In this document: piece by piece, positions 10,561 through 23,224 of the stretch | Layout of the letters: every line of letters begins with the position of its first letter | Position numbering within the stretch: position 1 is the first letter of the stretch | NCBI GenBank assembly: GCA_030762935.1 | Contig: CM060898.1 | Span: 96,392,781-96,456,780, forward strand | Direction: 5' to 3' | Length of the DNA: 64,000 nt | From: Hymenopus coronatus | Taxonomy: Eukaryota > Arthropoda > Insecta > Mantodea > Hymenopodidae | The notes under the pieces: generated by a model | What the model saw: only the letters and a program-made list of their open reading frames with translations | Told to the model about the DNA's origin: nothing | Databases searched by the model: none | Translations under genes and position numbers: made by a program

Positions 10561-11431
10561 TTTTTACTTTCTCTATACGCACTATATACATAGGGTATAG
10601 AGAAGGTATTGCACTCCACCAAAAAATTCGATACCGAGATTTCACCGGAAATATATATTTTAGGGTCCCCTTTATCTAAAAAAAAAAGCATTTTCACGAA
10701 AAGGTCCGTGTGTGTGTGTGTGTCCGTGTATACGATAACTCAAAAACGAAAAGTCGGTAAAATGCCAAACTTGGTATTTAAGTTTAGTATCTTCCAGGGA
10801 TGCGACACGAAGATTTTGAGAAAAATCCCCCACCCCAAACTACACTTTACATGGAACTTTTTTCGAAAATTTTGATTTTCTAAAAAATGGCTCTAACGAT
10901 TTTGATTAAAATATCGTATAGTAAAGATATTTACCTGACAATTAAAATGTTAATTTTGAATTTTCTGGGAATAGCCTCTGAAGACTACTTTATTCTGGGT
11001 AAGTTTTACGGAATTTTGCATAACTTCTAAACCGTAAGAGACGGACAAAAACTTACCACACAGCAACTGCAGGGCACTTTAAAACACACTATTTATGTTA
11101 TATAAATTTGTTTCGTGGAGTTGATTGTTTTTGAGATATACCTTGATTTTTGGTTTCAGCTTTCAAAAACATACTTTTCACATGCAGGAATTTAACAATC
11201 CCTGTCCATACAAACAAAGGAACTTCAGTAACATAACAACCAGCTCTTGACTATCTCTTTAACCTATGGTACTCCCTTATTTCGCTTCTACTTACAAGGA
11301 AGCAAGTAATAAGACTATTTCTAGTAATTGTTTCTCGATTAGCATGAATTAAGTAGAAGCATAGGCTTTTTAACAATAATTTGTTGCAGAGATATAGAGA
11401 AAGTCATGTGAATGGAACACATCAGATTTTT
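10561..11431 (+). mobile_element. R1 element, full length
   Basis: TTTTTACTTTCTCTATACGC at the left and ACACATCAGATTTTT at the right, with both inverted repeats present. A/type i mosaic, very similar to tandem units 2 and 3. Confidence 0.93.
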
Positions 11432-11769
11432 GAAGTTCTAGAAGGCGGCAACTGTGCAGAATCTTCAGGATGAATTCTTCATGAAAGCGACGAGCGATTC
11501 GGATTTATAAGAACGATTAGATACAAATATAATTGTTCTAAGATAATCTTCGCTAATGACTACGTGGTAACTGAAGGACAGATAACCCGCGTTGAGTGTG
11601 TAATTGGGACGGCAGTCGATATTAGTTCTGGGATACGATACCGTAGGTTAGTTGACCCTGTAAATACAGGTCACTAGACCGTGTGTCCTCTAGGTTAAAT
11701 AGTCAGTTGACACTTTGAAAAGCAAAGGCAATTAAAGCTAAAGGTTCAAGATATTGTTGGAGATAGACT
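11432..11769. other. Unassigned DNA
   Basis: Spacer between two R1 copies; no gene or repeat recognised. Confidence 0.5.
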
Positions 11770-12609
11770 TTTTTACTTTCTCTACACGTACTATGCACAT
11801 AGTGTATAGAGTAGGTATTGAAATGCACCCAAAGATTCAATACCGAAATTCCACCGGAAATACATGTTTTGGGTCCCCCTGAATCCAAGAAAAACATTTT
11901 GGATAAAAGATCCGCACGTGTGGATGTGGACCGCATAGCTCAAAATCGAAAAGACCGTTAAATACCAAAATTTGTATTTAGGTATGGAATCTTTCAAGGA
12001 TGCGACACGAAAATTTTCAAGAAAATCCCCCACCCCAAACTACCCTTTACATGAAAAAAAAATCGAAAATTTAGATTTTCTCAAAAATGGCTTTAACAAT
12101 TTTGATTAAAGTCTCTTATATTTAAGATATTTGCATGGAAAATAAAATGTATAACTTGCATTTTCTGTGAATGGCATCTAAAGACCACTTTATTCTGGAT
12201 GACCTTAATTGAATTTTGCTTACAGGTAAACCGTAAGAGATAGATAAGAAGTTACAACACAAAAAAGTAGATCACGATAAAACACACTATTTCATATATC
12301 TTTTTCGTGGATTTGACCGTTTTCGAGTATTGATTTCAGTTTTAAAATACTTACTTTTCTCATACGGGAACTTGTCAACGCTTGGCCACGCAAAGAAACG
12401 GATTTCAATCCCATAGCAGCCACATTTTAAAACATTTGACTGTCGGCTTAGCCTAGTGCATTCTCTTATTTCCCTTCTACTTATAAGGAATTAAGTAATA
12501 AGACCGTTTCTGCTAATGTATTAGTGTTAAATAGAAGAATAAGCTTATTAACAATAATTTTTTACAGAGATGCAGAGAGAGGCATGTGAATGGAACACGA
12601 TTTTTTTTA
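11770..12609 (+). mobile_element. R1 element, full length
   Basis: B subfamily H half (GCATAGCTC, GACCGTTAAATACC, TTTTCAAGAAAATCC) with type ii C half (GGCCACGCAAAGAAACGG). The GT tract is almost gone. The C end is slightly altered (GCAGAGAGAGGCATGTG). Confidence 0.92.
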
Positions 12610-13195
12610 GTTAAAATTTTCTTTAGCAAATTTCAGCTTATGAAGGTGTCTTTAACACCTAAGTAAACATTTTACATCATGCAAGGTGATGATTGAATAG
12701 AAGAAATTCAGCTTGGGAGGCAGTGCGGATGACGTGCTCAGTGAAGCAGAAATACAGTATAATTAAGTTGGCAACACGCAGCGTCTTTCTGAATGAGCAA
12801 AACATATGAACGGGCTTGTCACAAAACCAATGGACGCTTGAGGACTTTTGTGTCGTTTCTTTTTGTTGTTATTCAAAGGTGGCTGAAAATTCCGGAGCCT
12901 TTGTAATTGAGCTGCTTCTATTAATTGTTCAGGAGCATTCCCTGTCGACAGAAAGATCAGCACCTGCGTTTTCCAAGTTTGCCTTTAGGTGCAAACACCA
13001 CGGAACCGTGTAAAATAAAGCGCTAATGGTAGTTTCTTTTCAAAATGTGGAAAACACAAATGATAGAGTTTATTAGAACTGTAATACTATCTTATTATAA
13101 TTTATATTTTTATTTTATTTAGATTCTTTTTCCAACATTTGAAACGTTGTAAAACAGGTTTTAGAGTTCCTATAAGTATTTAATTTAATATACTT
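12610..13195. other. Unassigned DNA with short overlapping frames
   Basis: Opposed 65-66 codon frames near 12763-13013 show no domain. The area is less AT-rich than its surroundings, but I cannot assign it. Confidence 0.4.
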
Positions 13196-14015
13196 GAAAA
13201 AATCAGATGTGTTCTATTTACAAGAATATCTCTACCAACTCTGCAACACACTATTATTTCACAAACTTATTATTCTATCTGATTCTTGCTAATCGAGATA
13301 AACACTAAGGTTAAAGTGACAGTTAAAAGCTGATTGCTATATGACTGAAGTTCCTTTAACTGTATGGATAGGAGTTGAAAAATTCTTGTATGAGAAAAGT
13401 ATAAGTTTTTTAAAGCTGAAACCAAAAAGAAGGAATATCTCAAAAAACGATCAACTCCACGAAAAAAAAATGTATATAACAAAAACTGCGTGGTTTAATG
13501 TGCTCCACATTTTCTGTGTGGTAAGTTTTTGTCCATCGACTCCGTTTAGCAGTTATACAAAATTCACCCAGAATAAAGTAGTCTTCAGAGGCTATTTCCA
13601 GAAAATTAAAGATATACATTTTGTTTTTCAGGTAAATATCTTAATATATGATATTTTAATCAAAATAATTAGAGCCATTTTTGAGAAAATCAAAATTCTC
13701 GAACAAAAGTTCCATGTGAAGGGTAGTTTGGTGTGGGGGGATTTTTCTCAAAATCTTCGTGTCGCATCCCTGGAAGATGCTATACTAAAATACCAAGTTT
13801 GGTATTTTACCGACTTTTCGTTTTTGAGTTATCGTGTTCACAGACACACAGACACACGGACATACGCACAGATACACACATGTACCTTTTTCTGAAAATG
13901 TTTTTTTTTTTTTTTTTTGGATACAGGGGATCCTAAAATATATCTTTCCGGTGAAATCTCGGTATCAAATTTTTGGGTGAAGTGCATACTATGTACATAG
14001 TGCGTGTAGAGAAAT
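13196..14015 (-). mobile_element. R1 element, full length
   Basis: AAAAAATCAGATGTGTTC at the left; CATACTATGTACATAGTGCG, then TGTAGAGAAA at the right. A H half, type i C half. Carries an 18-base T run at about 13901-13918. Confidence 0.9.
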
Positions 14016-14411
14016 TTAAAATGAAGATCTCGTTAAAACCCCCAATTTATGTTATCTAGAGTTTTTTTTTTTTTTTGTAGAGATAACCATTTGCGAGATA
14101 TTCCAAGTTATAGTTTCAGTTTTAAGCTACTTAAACGTTTCTCAAACTAGACGTCATCTTTCTTTTTGTCTCTCTTTTGTTTACTGCTAGCAAGCGATGA
14201 GAACTGAATCTCAATTGTTTCACATTGCGACCGCTTAAATGCTTTGGCTATCGTTTAGCCTAGTGTATTTCCTTATTTCCCTTCTACTTAAAAAAAGTAA
14301 GCAATAAGACAATTCTGTTAATGTTCATAATTTAAAAAATATCTTTTGTAAGAAAAGTTTGTTTGTGGAAGAGCTAGAGATAATCATGTTAATGAAACTA
14401 ATCAGATTTTT
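14016..14411 (+). mobile_element. R1 C-half, type iv
   Basis: Starts inside R1 at GAAGATCTCGTTAAAAC and ends AACTAATCAGATTTTT. Type iv marker: TTTTTGTCTCTCTTTTG followed by GCGATGAGAACTGAAT. Joined head-to-tail to the next copy. Confidence 0.85.
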
Positions 14412-15275
14412 ACTTTCTCTACACGTACTACGCACATTATGCACAATGTGCATAGAGAAGGTATGGCATTCCATCCAAAAATTCGATACAGAGATTTCAA
14501 CAAAAATAGACGTTTTCGGGCCCCCTGTATCCCAAAGTATTTTCTTTAGAAAAAGATCCGTTTGTGTGTCCGTGTGTCTGTGAACGTGATAACCCAAAAA
14601 CGAAAAGTGGGTAAAATATCTAACTTGGTATATAATTTTAGAATCTTCCAAGGATGCGACACGAAGATTATGAGGAAAATTCCTCCACCCCTAATTACTC
14701 TTTACATGGAAAAATGTTCGAAACTTGTGATTTTCTCAAAAATGGCTCTAACGATTTTGATTAAAGTATCCTGTATTAAAGACATTTACACGGCAAATAA
14801 AACGTAGATATATCTTGAAGTTTCTGGAAACAGCTTCTCATGACCTCTTTATTCTGAATGAATTTTCCTGAGTTTTGAATAACTAGTAAACCGTAAGAGA
14901 TAGACAAAAATGTAGATTTTCTTATAGCACACAATTTATGTCATATATATCTTTTTTCGTAGAATTCGCCATTTTTAAGATATTTGTTGTTATTGGTTTC
15001 AGTTTTAAAATACTTAAAACGTTTCCCATACGGGAATTTGTCAGCTCCTGGCAATGCCAGAAGAAACGAGTTTCATCCATATGGCAACCAGCTTTAAAAG
15101 ATTTGACTATCGTTTTAGGCTAGTGTAACCCATTGTTTCCCTTCTACTTGCAAGAAGGCATTTCTGCTAGTGTTTATCTCGGTTTGCATGAAGTAGATAG
15201 AAGCATAAGCTTTTAACAATGATTTGTTTCAGAGATGTAGAGAAAGTCATGTGAATGGAGCACATCAGATTTTTT
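14407..15275 (+). mobile_element. R1 element, full length (tandem partner)
   Basis: Shares TTTTT with the preceding C end. A H half, type ii C half. The hairpin arm is extended by an extra GCACATTATGCACAATGTGC, itself an inverted repeat. Confidence 0.92.
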
Positions 15276-15671
15276 GAACAGAATAACAACACTTGGTTAC
15301 TCTATGCACGTCCCTTGTAAGAAAACAGTTTTGTTTTTCTCCCCTCTCCTCTGCCGTCAATTCCCTTAGAGTGGTTTTATGATGGTGAATAACCGCACGA
15401 GCTGTCTGCAACAGAAAGGATAGTGACAGCTTATGATGGAGCAGCGGCGTGTGGTAAACTGGCGTCGAGGATGAGACTGACAACGGATGTTCAAGAGAAG
15501 AGGCACAACTTCCGGTGCGAAATGAGTCCCCTTCCTGCTCTCAGAGCTCTTTCTCTCTTCATGTAATATATTATGTTCAATGCTCAAGCTGCTTGTGGAG
15601 AAAAACAGCAAGGGTAAACGAGGGAACACGGAAAAGAACCGATAATTATCGTGTGCTTGCTTTTCACAGAT
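15276..15671. other. Unassigned DNA
   Basis: Several short frames on both strands (72, 87 and 67 codons) overlap here without any recognisable domain; relatively GC-rich for the window. Confidence 0.4.
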
Positions 15672-15795
15672 TTCTTACTTTCTCTACCACGTACTTAGCA
15701 GTCAGAGAAGGTAGATAATGCTTTCGATAAAAAATTCGATATCGAAATTTCACTGTAAATACATACAGCGGCCCCTTAAATAAAAAAAATCAAAT
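15672..15795 (+). mobile_element. R1 H-end fragment (left half of an interrupted copy)
   Basis: CTTACTTTCTCTACCACG through GCCCCTTAAATAAAAAAAA, i.e. the first ~120 bp of R1. The missing right part continues at 16660, after an inserted R1. Confidence 0.85.
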
Positions 15796-16664
15796 TTACT
15801 TTCTCTAGCCTTATGTATGATGCATGTAGTGGATAGAGAAGTATTGTATTCCACCCAAAAATTCGATACCAAGATTTCACCGGAAATTGATGTTTTGAGA
15901 CCCCTGAATCAAAAAAAAAAAGCTTTTTTAGAAACATATCCGTGTACCTATTTGTGTTTATGTGTCTGTGGGCAGCATAGCTCACAAAAGAAAGGTCCGG
16001 TTAAATACCAAACTTGGTATTTAAGTTTAGTATCTTCCAAGGTGCAACTCAAAGACTTTCATTACGTGGTACATTTTGAAAAAGTTTGATTTTTCAACAA
16101 TGGCTTTAATGATTTTTGTTAAAATACCATATGTTTAAGATATTGTCATGGCAAACGAAATCTATACCTTGAATTTTCTAGGAATAGCCTCTGAAGACCT
16201 CTTCAATCTTGATGAGTTTTGTATAACATTTGCATAACTGGTAAGCCTTAAGACATAAAAAAAAATTTTACTGCAGCAAAAATGTAAAACTTATTAAAAC
16301 ACACAATTTATTTCACATGCATTTTTTTAGAACTATTTTCGAGATATTCCGATATTTTTTTCAGTTCTAAGGTAGTTAAATTTTTCTCAAACGGGAAACA
16401 TCTTTCTTTTCATCTCTCTTTTGTTTACTCTAGCAAGCAAAGAGGACTGAATTTTAATTGTTTCACTTAGTGGCCGGCTTTTAAAATATCTATATTCCCT
16501 TATTTCCACTCTACTTACAAGAATGCAAATAATAAGACCAATTTTGGCAATTGACAATCGTTAACGTGATTAGTATGACGTATATTAAATAATAATCTTT
16601 TGTAAGGAAAGCTTGTTTGTGGAACAGCTAGAGAAAATTATGTGAATGGAACACATCCGATTTT
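15795..16664 (+). mobile_element. R1 element, full length, nested in another R1
   Basis: Inserted in the T run that follows AAAAAAAGCA in R1. B H half (GGGCAGCATAGCTC) with type iv C half (TTTTCATCTCTCTTTTG). Ends ACACATCCGATTTTT. Confidence 0.9.
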
Positions 16665-17400
16665 TAGAAAAAGGTCCGTTTGTTGTGTAAGAGAGAAAGA
16701 GAGAGAGAGTGTATAAGTGTGTGAGAATATCATAATTCAAAAACAAAACGGGTGGAACACCAAACTTGGCATTTATATAGAGTCCCTTCCAAAGCTACGG
16801 CACAAATATTTTCAAGAAGATTGCCTTACCCCAAATACCCCTTATATGCAATATTTTTCGAAATTTTTTATTTTCTTAAAATTGGCTCTAACGATTTTAA
16901 TTAAAATATCGTATATTAAAGATATATTTTGAATGTTATGGGAAAGACCTGTAAAGTTCACTTTATTCGGAAGGAATTTTAGATATTCTTGTATAACTAC
17001 TATACGCTAAGCGATAGTGATGTAAAGAAAATATAGATATCTTTAAAACGCATAATATAACTAAACTTTGGTGACAAGGCATTTCTGAGATATCAGGCAT
17101 TAATTTTTCGAACTGTTCAATACTGTTCTATTATTTAAAGCCCTGTCCATTTTCAGCTATTCCTCGCGATTGCATAGAAGGAGTAGGTATGTAATCTTCA
17201 GGCCAGCATATAGCGTACAGTTCTTAAGCATTTGACTGTCCTATTTCTTTTGTATCTATAACAAGATGTGTATGTAACTATTTCTATATTTTATTTCAAT
17301 TAAACTGAAATAGATAAAAGGTTAAGCGTTCGTAATTATAGTTTGTACAGGTACTAATGATACATAGCGAAGAGAAAGTTATAAGAATGTAACACATGAT
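16660..17400 (+). mobile_element. R1, old copy, right part of interrupted element
   Basis: Resumes exactly at TTTTTAGAAAAAGGTCCG, the internal R1 position where the 15672 fragment stops. More diverged than the inserted copy. Ends GAGAAAGTTATAAGAATG...ACACATGAT, then (AT)n. Confidence 0.85.
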
Positions 17401-18149
17401 ATATATATATATATTAAGCGCATCATTAACGGCCAATATCATATAAACCTCTTTTATGTCGTTCCTAGCAACCTAAATACTGTGTTAATCACAGTTGTCA
17501 ATTAAAGTTTCAATCCATAGCCATAATGCTTTTATTTTATTTCTGAAACTTGCACTCTGGGTCTTATAGAAAACCAGACTTTTTATACCAGTGCCTTCTC
17601 TGCATCCATGAGAAAGTCTTTTAGGAAATTTTAAACGTCTCCTTTTTCTGAATACATTTCAATTTACTGTTAATACTATCCGCCAACTATTTCAGTGTAT
17701 TCTATTACCATTATCTACAAGACTTTGGTGCCAACATGTAATAGACTAAATTCCCTCTTTGAATTATTTATTTATTATACGCATTACAACAGAGGAATGA
17801 CTAGAATTTCAAAATATAAGGTCTGCAAAACAATAAGACCGGAAGTAACATATACCTACTGCAGAAGTTTGGATCTGAATAAAAAAATTAAGGAAAAGCT
17901 GCAAGAAATGCAAGAAACATACAAGAATTCTATCGACCAATAAAGTTAGTTAATTCCTGTAGTTCCTAAGTGGCATAGGGCATCATTACAATGTTCCTTA
18001 ATCGGATTTGAATGTCTAGTTCGTCAGCTCGCCGCTCTGCGCCATGGTGACGAGGGATCGGTTCGTCGCTCACGGACGAAATCACGAATTGCAGACGCGA
18101 AATGGCAGAATTTTGCCCAGAAATCTTCTTTCAAGGTATGGGGTTATTT
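17401..18149. other. Unassigned AT-rich DNA
   Basis: Contains an 82-codon open frame (17695-17943) with a lysine-rich tail but no recognised domain. No repeat identified. Confidence 0.45.
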
Positions 18150-18302
18150 TAGTGCAAGTAAACATCAAATGGGACCACCGGCTTTACTTCCCTTCCAAAG
18201 AAGGATTTTTGCATTCGAAAAAATCTACTATCCTCCGTCAAGTTAGACCCTGCAATCTTGGAGTTTTTGAGGCTAGCATGTTTACTAATACACCACGGAG
18301 GG
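18150..18302 (-). mobile_element. SINE1, 5' part, diverged
   Basis: Read on the minus strand: CCTCCGTGGTGTATTAGTAA, a decayed B box, AGATTTTTTCGAATG, CTTTGGAAGGGAAGTAAAGC and GGTGGTCCC, in the same order as the SINE1 copies at 8031 and 31612. Confidence 0.85.
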
Positions 18303-18707
18303 TAGCGAACAGTTAAGGATAAAGATCATTAATGGAATATAATATATAACAATACATTAGAAAAACTGATAGACAAGCAGGATATTGTGAGATTTATAAA
18401 AGCATAAAGAATAAGATCGCTAGGGAATGAAGTAAGATAGAATCCCAAAAAGAATATTGAAAGGAAGATTGTATGACAGGACAATAAAAAACAATAACAA
18501 AAAGGAAAAAAGCAAAAAAAAACAAAAAACAAAAAAACACGAAATCCAAAAATACGCAAAGAAAAACTGGAATTAAAGATTGGAAAAGTAAAGTGGAAAT
18601 TAGAGATTTGTGGAGACGATTATGCAGTTGGCCCAAACTCTTGGAGGGCTGTAGAGTCAGAAGAGAAGAAGAAGCTATTATTTTAAGTTAATGTTTATGG
18701 AGCAGTG
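18303..18707. other. Unassigned A-rich DNA
   Basis: Strand-asymmetric, A-rich sequence around 18480-18560. A LINE tail is possible (AACTCTTGGAGGGCTGTAGA followed by GAAGAAGAAG), but I cannot support it. Confidence 0.35.
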
Positions 18708-19282
18708 TAACAAATCTGTGTTGATTCACATGACTTTTGCTAACTTTTCTGCAGCAAACTATTGTTATAAAAATATATTCGTTTATCTACGTCATGCTAC
18801 TCGAGGTAAACATGAGCACAACTGGTCTTATTACTTATTTCCCTGTACGCACAGGGGAAATAAGGGACACCAGGCTAAAGCAATAGTGATACCTTTAGAA
18901 GCTGCTTACATATGAACAGGAATTTAAAAAAGTACATAAAAAATAAAATAAATAAAATAAAATGTCGATGGATAGCTTGTAATGTAATGGATAGCTTGAA
19001 CTGGGAGATTTTCTTGAAAATCTTTGTGTCGCATTCTTGGAAGATACTAAACATAAATTCCAAATGTGGTATTTAGCTGACTTTTCGATTTTAGTTATGC
19101 TCTTCACGCACACACCCACAAACGCACGCGTACCTTTTTCTAAAATGTTTTATTTTCTTTTCTTTGTATGTTACTTTTTAATTCAGGCGTCCTAGAACGG
19201 TATAACTTCGGTATAGAAAATTTGAGTGGAATGCTTTTCTACCTACTAGGTATAATGTACCTACTAATGTGATAGAGAATAT
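18708..19282 (-). mobile_element. R1, degenerate copy with internal deletion
   Basis: C-end half decayed (CATGACTTTTGCTAACTTTT); the middle ~250 bp is missing, and the H half resumes at GATTTTCTTGAAAATC. A small inverted repeat, CTTATTTCCCTGT/ACAGGGGAAATAAG, lies at 18834-18864. Joined head-to-tail with the next copy. Confidence 0.8.
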
Positions 19283-20152
19283 AAAAATCTGATGTAATTA
19301 ATTCACATGACTTTCTCTATATCTCTGCTAAAATTTTTTGCTAAAAAGTTTATGCTTTTATTTACTTCATGCTAAGTGAGAAAAAATTAGCAGAAATAGT
19401 CTTATTACTTGCTTACCTGTAAGTAGGAGCGAAATAAGGGAGTAACATAGGTTAAAGTGATAGCAAAAGATGGTTGCTATGTGACTAAAGTTCCTTTGTT
19501 TGTATGGACAGGAGTTGAGAAATTCTTCTATGAGAAAAATATACGTTTTTAAGGCTGAAACAAAAACAAGGAATATCTAAAAAGCGATCAACTCCACGAA
19601 AAAAATGTATATATCATAAATTGTGTGTTTTAATGTGCTCTACATTTTTTGTGTGGTAAGTTTTTGTCTATCTCTTACGGTTTACCAGTTACACAAAATT
19701 CCGTAAAATTCATCCAGAATAAAGTAGTCTTCAAAGGCTATTCCCAGAAAATTCAAGATATACATATTATTTGTCAAGTATATATCTTTAATATATGATA
19801 TTTTAATCAAAATCGTTAGAGCCGTTTTTTAGAAAATCAAAAGACATTTTTTCTATGTGAAGGGTAGTTGGGGGTGGGGGGATTTTCTTGAAAATCTTCG
19901 TGTCGCATCCTTGGAAGATACTGAACTTAAATACCAAGTTTGGTATTTAACGGTCTTTTCGTTTTTGAGCTATGCTGCCCACAGACACACACAAATACAC
20001 ACAGACAGACACATTTTTCTAAAAATGCTTTTTTTTGGATTCAGGTGGTCTCAAAACATGTATTTCCGGTGAAATCTCGGTATTGAATTTTTGGGTAAAA
20101 TGCAATACCTTCTCTATACACTATGTACATAGTACGTATAGAGAAAGTAAAA
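19283..20152 (-). mobile_element. R1 element, full length
   Basis: AAAAATCTGATGTAATT to CTATGTACATAGTACG...GAGAAAGTAAAAA. B H half (GAGCTATGCTGCCCACAG), type i C half. Confidence 0.93.
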
Positions 20153-20244
20153 ATTGTCATATGTTTAAATCACATCAGAAAATTGTCACTATTATTATCA
20201 TAAGCTATTTAAACACATAATTAGTTAATATTGCTTTAGCCAAG

Positions 20245-20345
20245 TATATCGCCGGTCCCCATGGCCGCACTCGCTAAAGTACGAGCTTTGGTACTTAGTT
20301 GCGCAGGTGATCATGGGTTCGAGTCCTGCCTTGGGTATAGGTGTT
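20245..20345 (+). mobile_element. tRNA-derived SINE head
   Basis: B box GGGTTCGAGTCCTGCC follows an anticodon-arm-like region. It is followed by a TG-rich tail and an A-rich stretch. The A box is unclear. Confidence 0.6.
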
Positions 20346-20512
20346 TCTGTGTTTGTAAATGTGTATATATTTGTGTATGTGTAGTAAAAAGAAGAGGGTA
20401 AAATAAATAGAAATACAAAAGAAATACAGGGAAATGGAAAATAAGGAGAAAAGAGGAAAAAAAAAAGCAATACATCATCGCAATCCTGACAAGATTTCTG
20501 AACTGTATTAAC

Positions 20513-21227
20513 AAAATCTGATGTATTACACTCACATGCCTTTCTCTAGCTCCTCTACTGACTTCCTACAAAAGATTATTCTTCTTTCGACACAATGCTA
20601 ATAGAAATAAACACTAGCACAATGCTCTTATAAGTAGATGGGAACTAAGGGATTGCACTAGGCTAAAGTGATAGTCAAAATGTTTTAAAAGCTATCGTTA
20701 TGCGATTGTCATTGCAAATCGCTTCTTTGCTTGGCCAAGAGTAGAACAAAAGAAAAACGGACACTTCCTGTCTGAGAAAAGTTTAAGTACTTCACAATTG
20801 AAAACAATAGCAAGGAATATCTCCGAAGCGGTTACCTCCACAACAAACACGTAAAGGACATACATCAAGATGTGATCTACATTTTTTGTGTAGTGACTTT
20901 TTATCTATCTCTTATGGTTTAGCTGTTAAACAAAATTCGGCAAAATTCATTCAGAATAGAGATTTTCAGAGGCTATTCCCAGAAAATTCGAGATATACAT
21001 TTTATTTCGAATATAAATAGATTTAATATACGGGGTTTTAATCAAAATCGTTAGAACGATTTTTAAGAAAATCATTATTTTCAAAAAAATTTCCATGCAA
21101 AGGGTAGTTTGTGGAGGGGTGATTTTTTTTGAAAATTTTTGTGTCGCATTATTGGAAGATACTAAACCTAAATATCAAGTTTGGTGTGTTTAACGGTTTT
21201 TTTCGTTTTGGGGCTATGCTGTCCACA

Positions 21228-21263
<36 letters not shown>

Positions 21264-21421
21264 GACAGATACACACACGGACATTTCTCTGAAAATGCTT
21301 TTTTTGGATCCAAGGGGTCTGAAAACATGTATTTCCGGTGAAATGTCGATATCGAATTTTTGGGTGCATTACAATACCTTCTCTGTACATTATATACATA
21401 GTACGTGGAGAAAAGTAAAAA
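20513..21421 (-). mobile_element. R1 element, full length
   Basis: AAAATCTGATGTATTAC to CATTATATACATAGTACG...AAAAGTAAAAA. B H half with type iii C half (AGAACAAAAGAAAAACGG), a combination not shared by the first tandem array. Confidence 0.92.
21231..21260. repeat. (AC)n microsatellite inside R1
   Basis: Expanded version of the dinucleotide tract present in most R1 copies. Confidence 0.95.
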
Positions 21422-21782
21422 TATGTTCCTAGATGCTCTTCAGGGCACAGCATTAAGTCCTTGTGGACTACAACTCCATCTCACGAATGCACCTTGACAA
21501 AGTGGACTAAAGAACTGTATGTGGCATCACCTCAAGGTCGCCTATGTTTTAACGCTCCCAAATTACAGTCATTATAGGAGGTCATAGTATTAGCTCATTC
21601 TTCCCTTCACATGTAGCTCTGCTTCCACGCAGCTAAACGTATCAGACGGGATGGAAATTGCTGGATTTATGACTTCATGGATAGCATCGTGCATTATAAA
21701 CATATTTCACTGCTACCGTTAATAACTCTGTGGACCTTTCTCACGCGTGCGCACTATACCCGTGTGCTCTGCTTCCTAGTCC
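21422..21782. other. Unassigned DNA
   Basis: Spacer between two R1 copies; nothing recognised. Confidence 0.5.
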
Positions 21783-22105
21783 TTTTTACTTTCTCTACAC
21801 GTATTAGTACATAGTGTATAGAGAAGGTATTGTATTGCACCCAAAAATTCGACACCGAAATTTCACCGGAAATATATTTTTTGAGACCCCCGAGTCCGAA
21901 AAAAGCATTTTTAAAAAAGGTCCGTGTGTGTCTGTGTGTGTGTGAGAAAACCCTATAGAGTTTAATAAATGTATAAATTATTTGGGTTAATAAGTAATTT
22001 AAATTATTGTAAAATTTATGTATTTGCAGTTCTAAGAACACTTTATTCTAGAGAAGTTAATTAAATGTCAATAGATACTAATCATCCTTTTCATTTAGTC
22101 ACTTA

Positions 22106-22137
<32 letters not shown>

Positions 22138-22822
22138 GACAGCATAGCTCAAAAACGAAAAGACCGTTAAATACCAAACTTGGTATTTGGGTTAGTATCT
22201 TCCAAGGATGCGACACGAAGATTTTCAAGAAAATCCCTCCACTACAAACTACCCTTCACATGGTTCCACCCTTCAAAAATGGCTCTAATGATTTTGATTA
22301 AAATACTGAATATTAAAGATATTTACACAACAATAAAATGTATATCTTGAATTTTCCGAGAATAGCCTCTGAAGACCTCTTTATTCTGGACGAATTTTGC
22401 TATATTTTGCATAACTAGTAAACTAAAATAGGTAGACAAAAACTTAGTACACAAAAATATCGTTGAAATACACAATTTATGTCATATATATTTTTATCGA
22501 GAAAATGACAATTTTTTCGATATCCCTTATTATTGTTTTCAGATTTAGAATACTAACTTTCTTCACACGGAAAGTAAACTCCTGGCCCTGTATAGAAACA
22601 GATTTCATCCACAAGGCGCCGGCTTTTAAAAGGTTTGACTGTCGTTTTAGCCTAGTGTATTCTCTTATTTTCCGTCTAATCACAAGAAAACACGTAATTA
22701 AGAACAAATGTCGCTAATTTTTATATCGATTACCATAAAATAGATACAAGATTAATGTTTTTAGCAACAATTTGTTACAGCAATGTAGAGAAAGTCATGT
22801 GAATGGAACACATCACATTTTT
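21783..22822 (+). mobile_element. R1 element, full length, with insert in the GT tract
   Basis: B H half, type ii C half; ends intact (TTTTTACTTTCTCTACACG and ACACATCACATTTTT). A ~155-bp AT-rich block (about 21946-22105) splits the GT tract, with GT repeats on both sides. Confidence 0.92.
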
Positions 22823-22981
22823 TTCCATCGATTACAGTATTGGGCCTAGCACTTTTCTCCTTCCAGGGACGTTATACTGTTCAAGCAGAAAATTAGGGCA
22901 TACATTTATAATCAGACCTAATCTGCTGCTGTATTAATGTGATAAATACATCACTTTAATTTATTGATATTAATATTTTAT

Positions 22982-23224
22982 GGGCTGGCAAAATATATGC
23001 ATTTCAATCTACATGAATATTTCACTTAAAATAATTTTGTTTACAGCTTTTTTTCTTTTCATTTTAGTATACTTGTTGCAGCTTTTTATATTTGTTTTTA
23101 TTAAGTTGTATAGAATTGTATTTTTGTTCTTTATCCATTTTACCACTGCTGTATTGAATTTAATGTGTTGCCTGGTAGAGTGGGAGAAAAGGCCTCATGG
23201 CCTTAACAGGATAAATAAATAAAT
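22982..23224 (+). mobile_element. LINE 3' end
   Basis: T-rich 3' UTR-like stretch followed by GAGAAAAGGCCTCATGGCCT and a TAAATAAATAAATA tail. The AAGGCCTCATGGCCTT palindrome before a TAAA tail is typical of arthropod non-LTR elements; assignment from memory of that tail type. Confidence 0.65.

Noticed and set aside
15265..15718. Overlapping 67-87 codon frames as a gene
   Set aside because: Frames overlap on both strands with no domain, splice signals or conservation visible.
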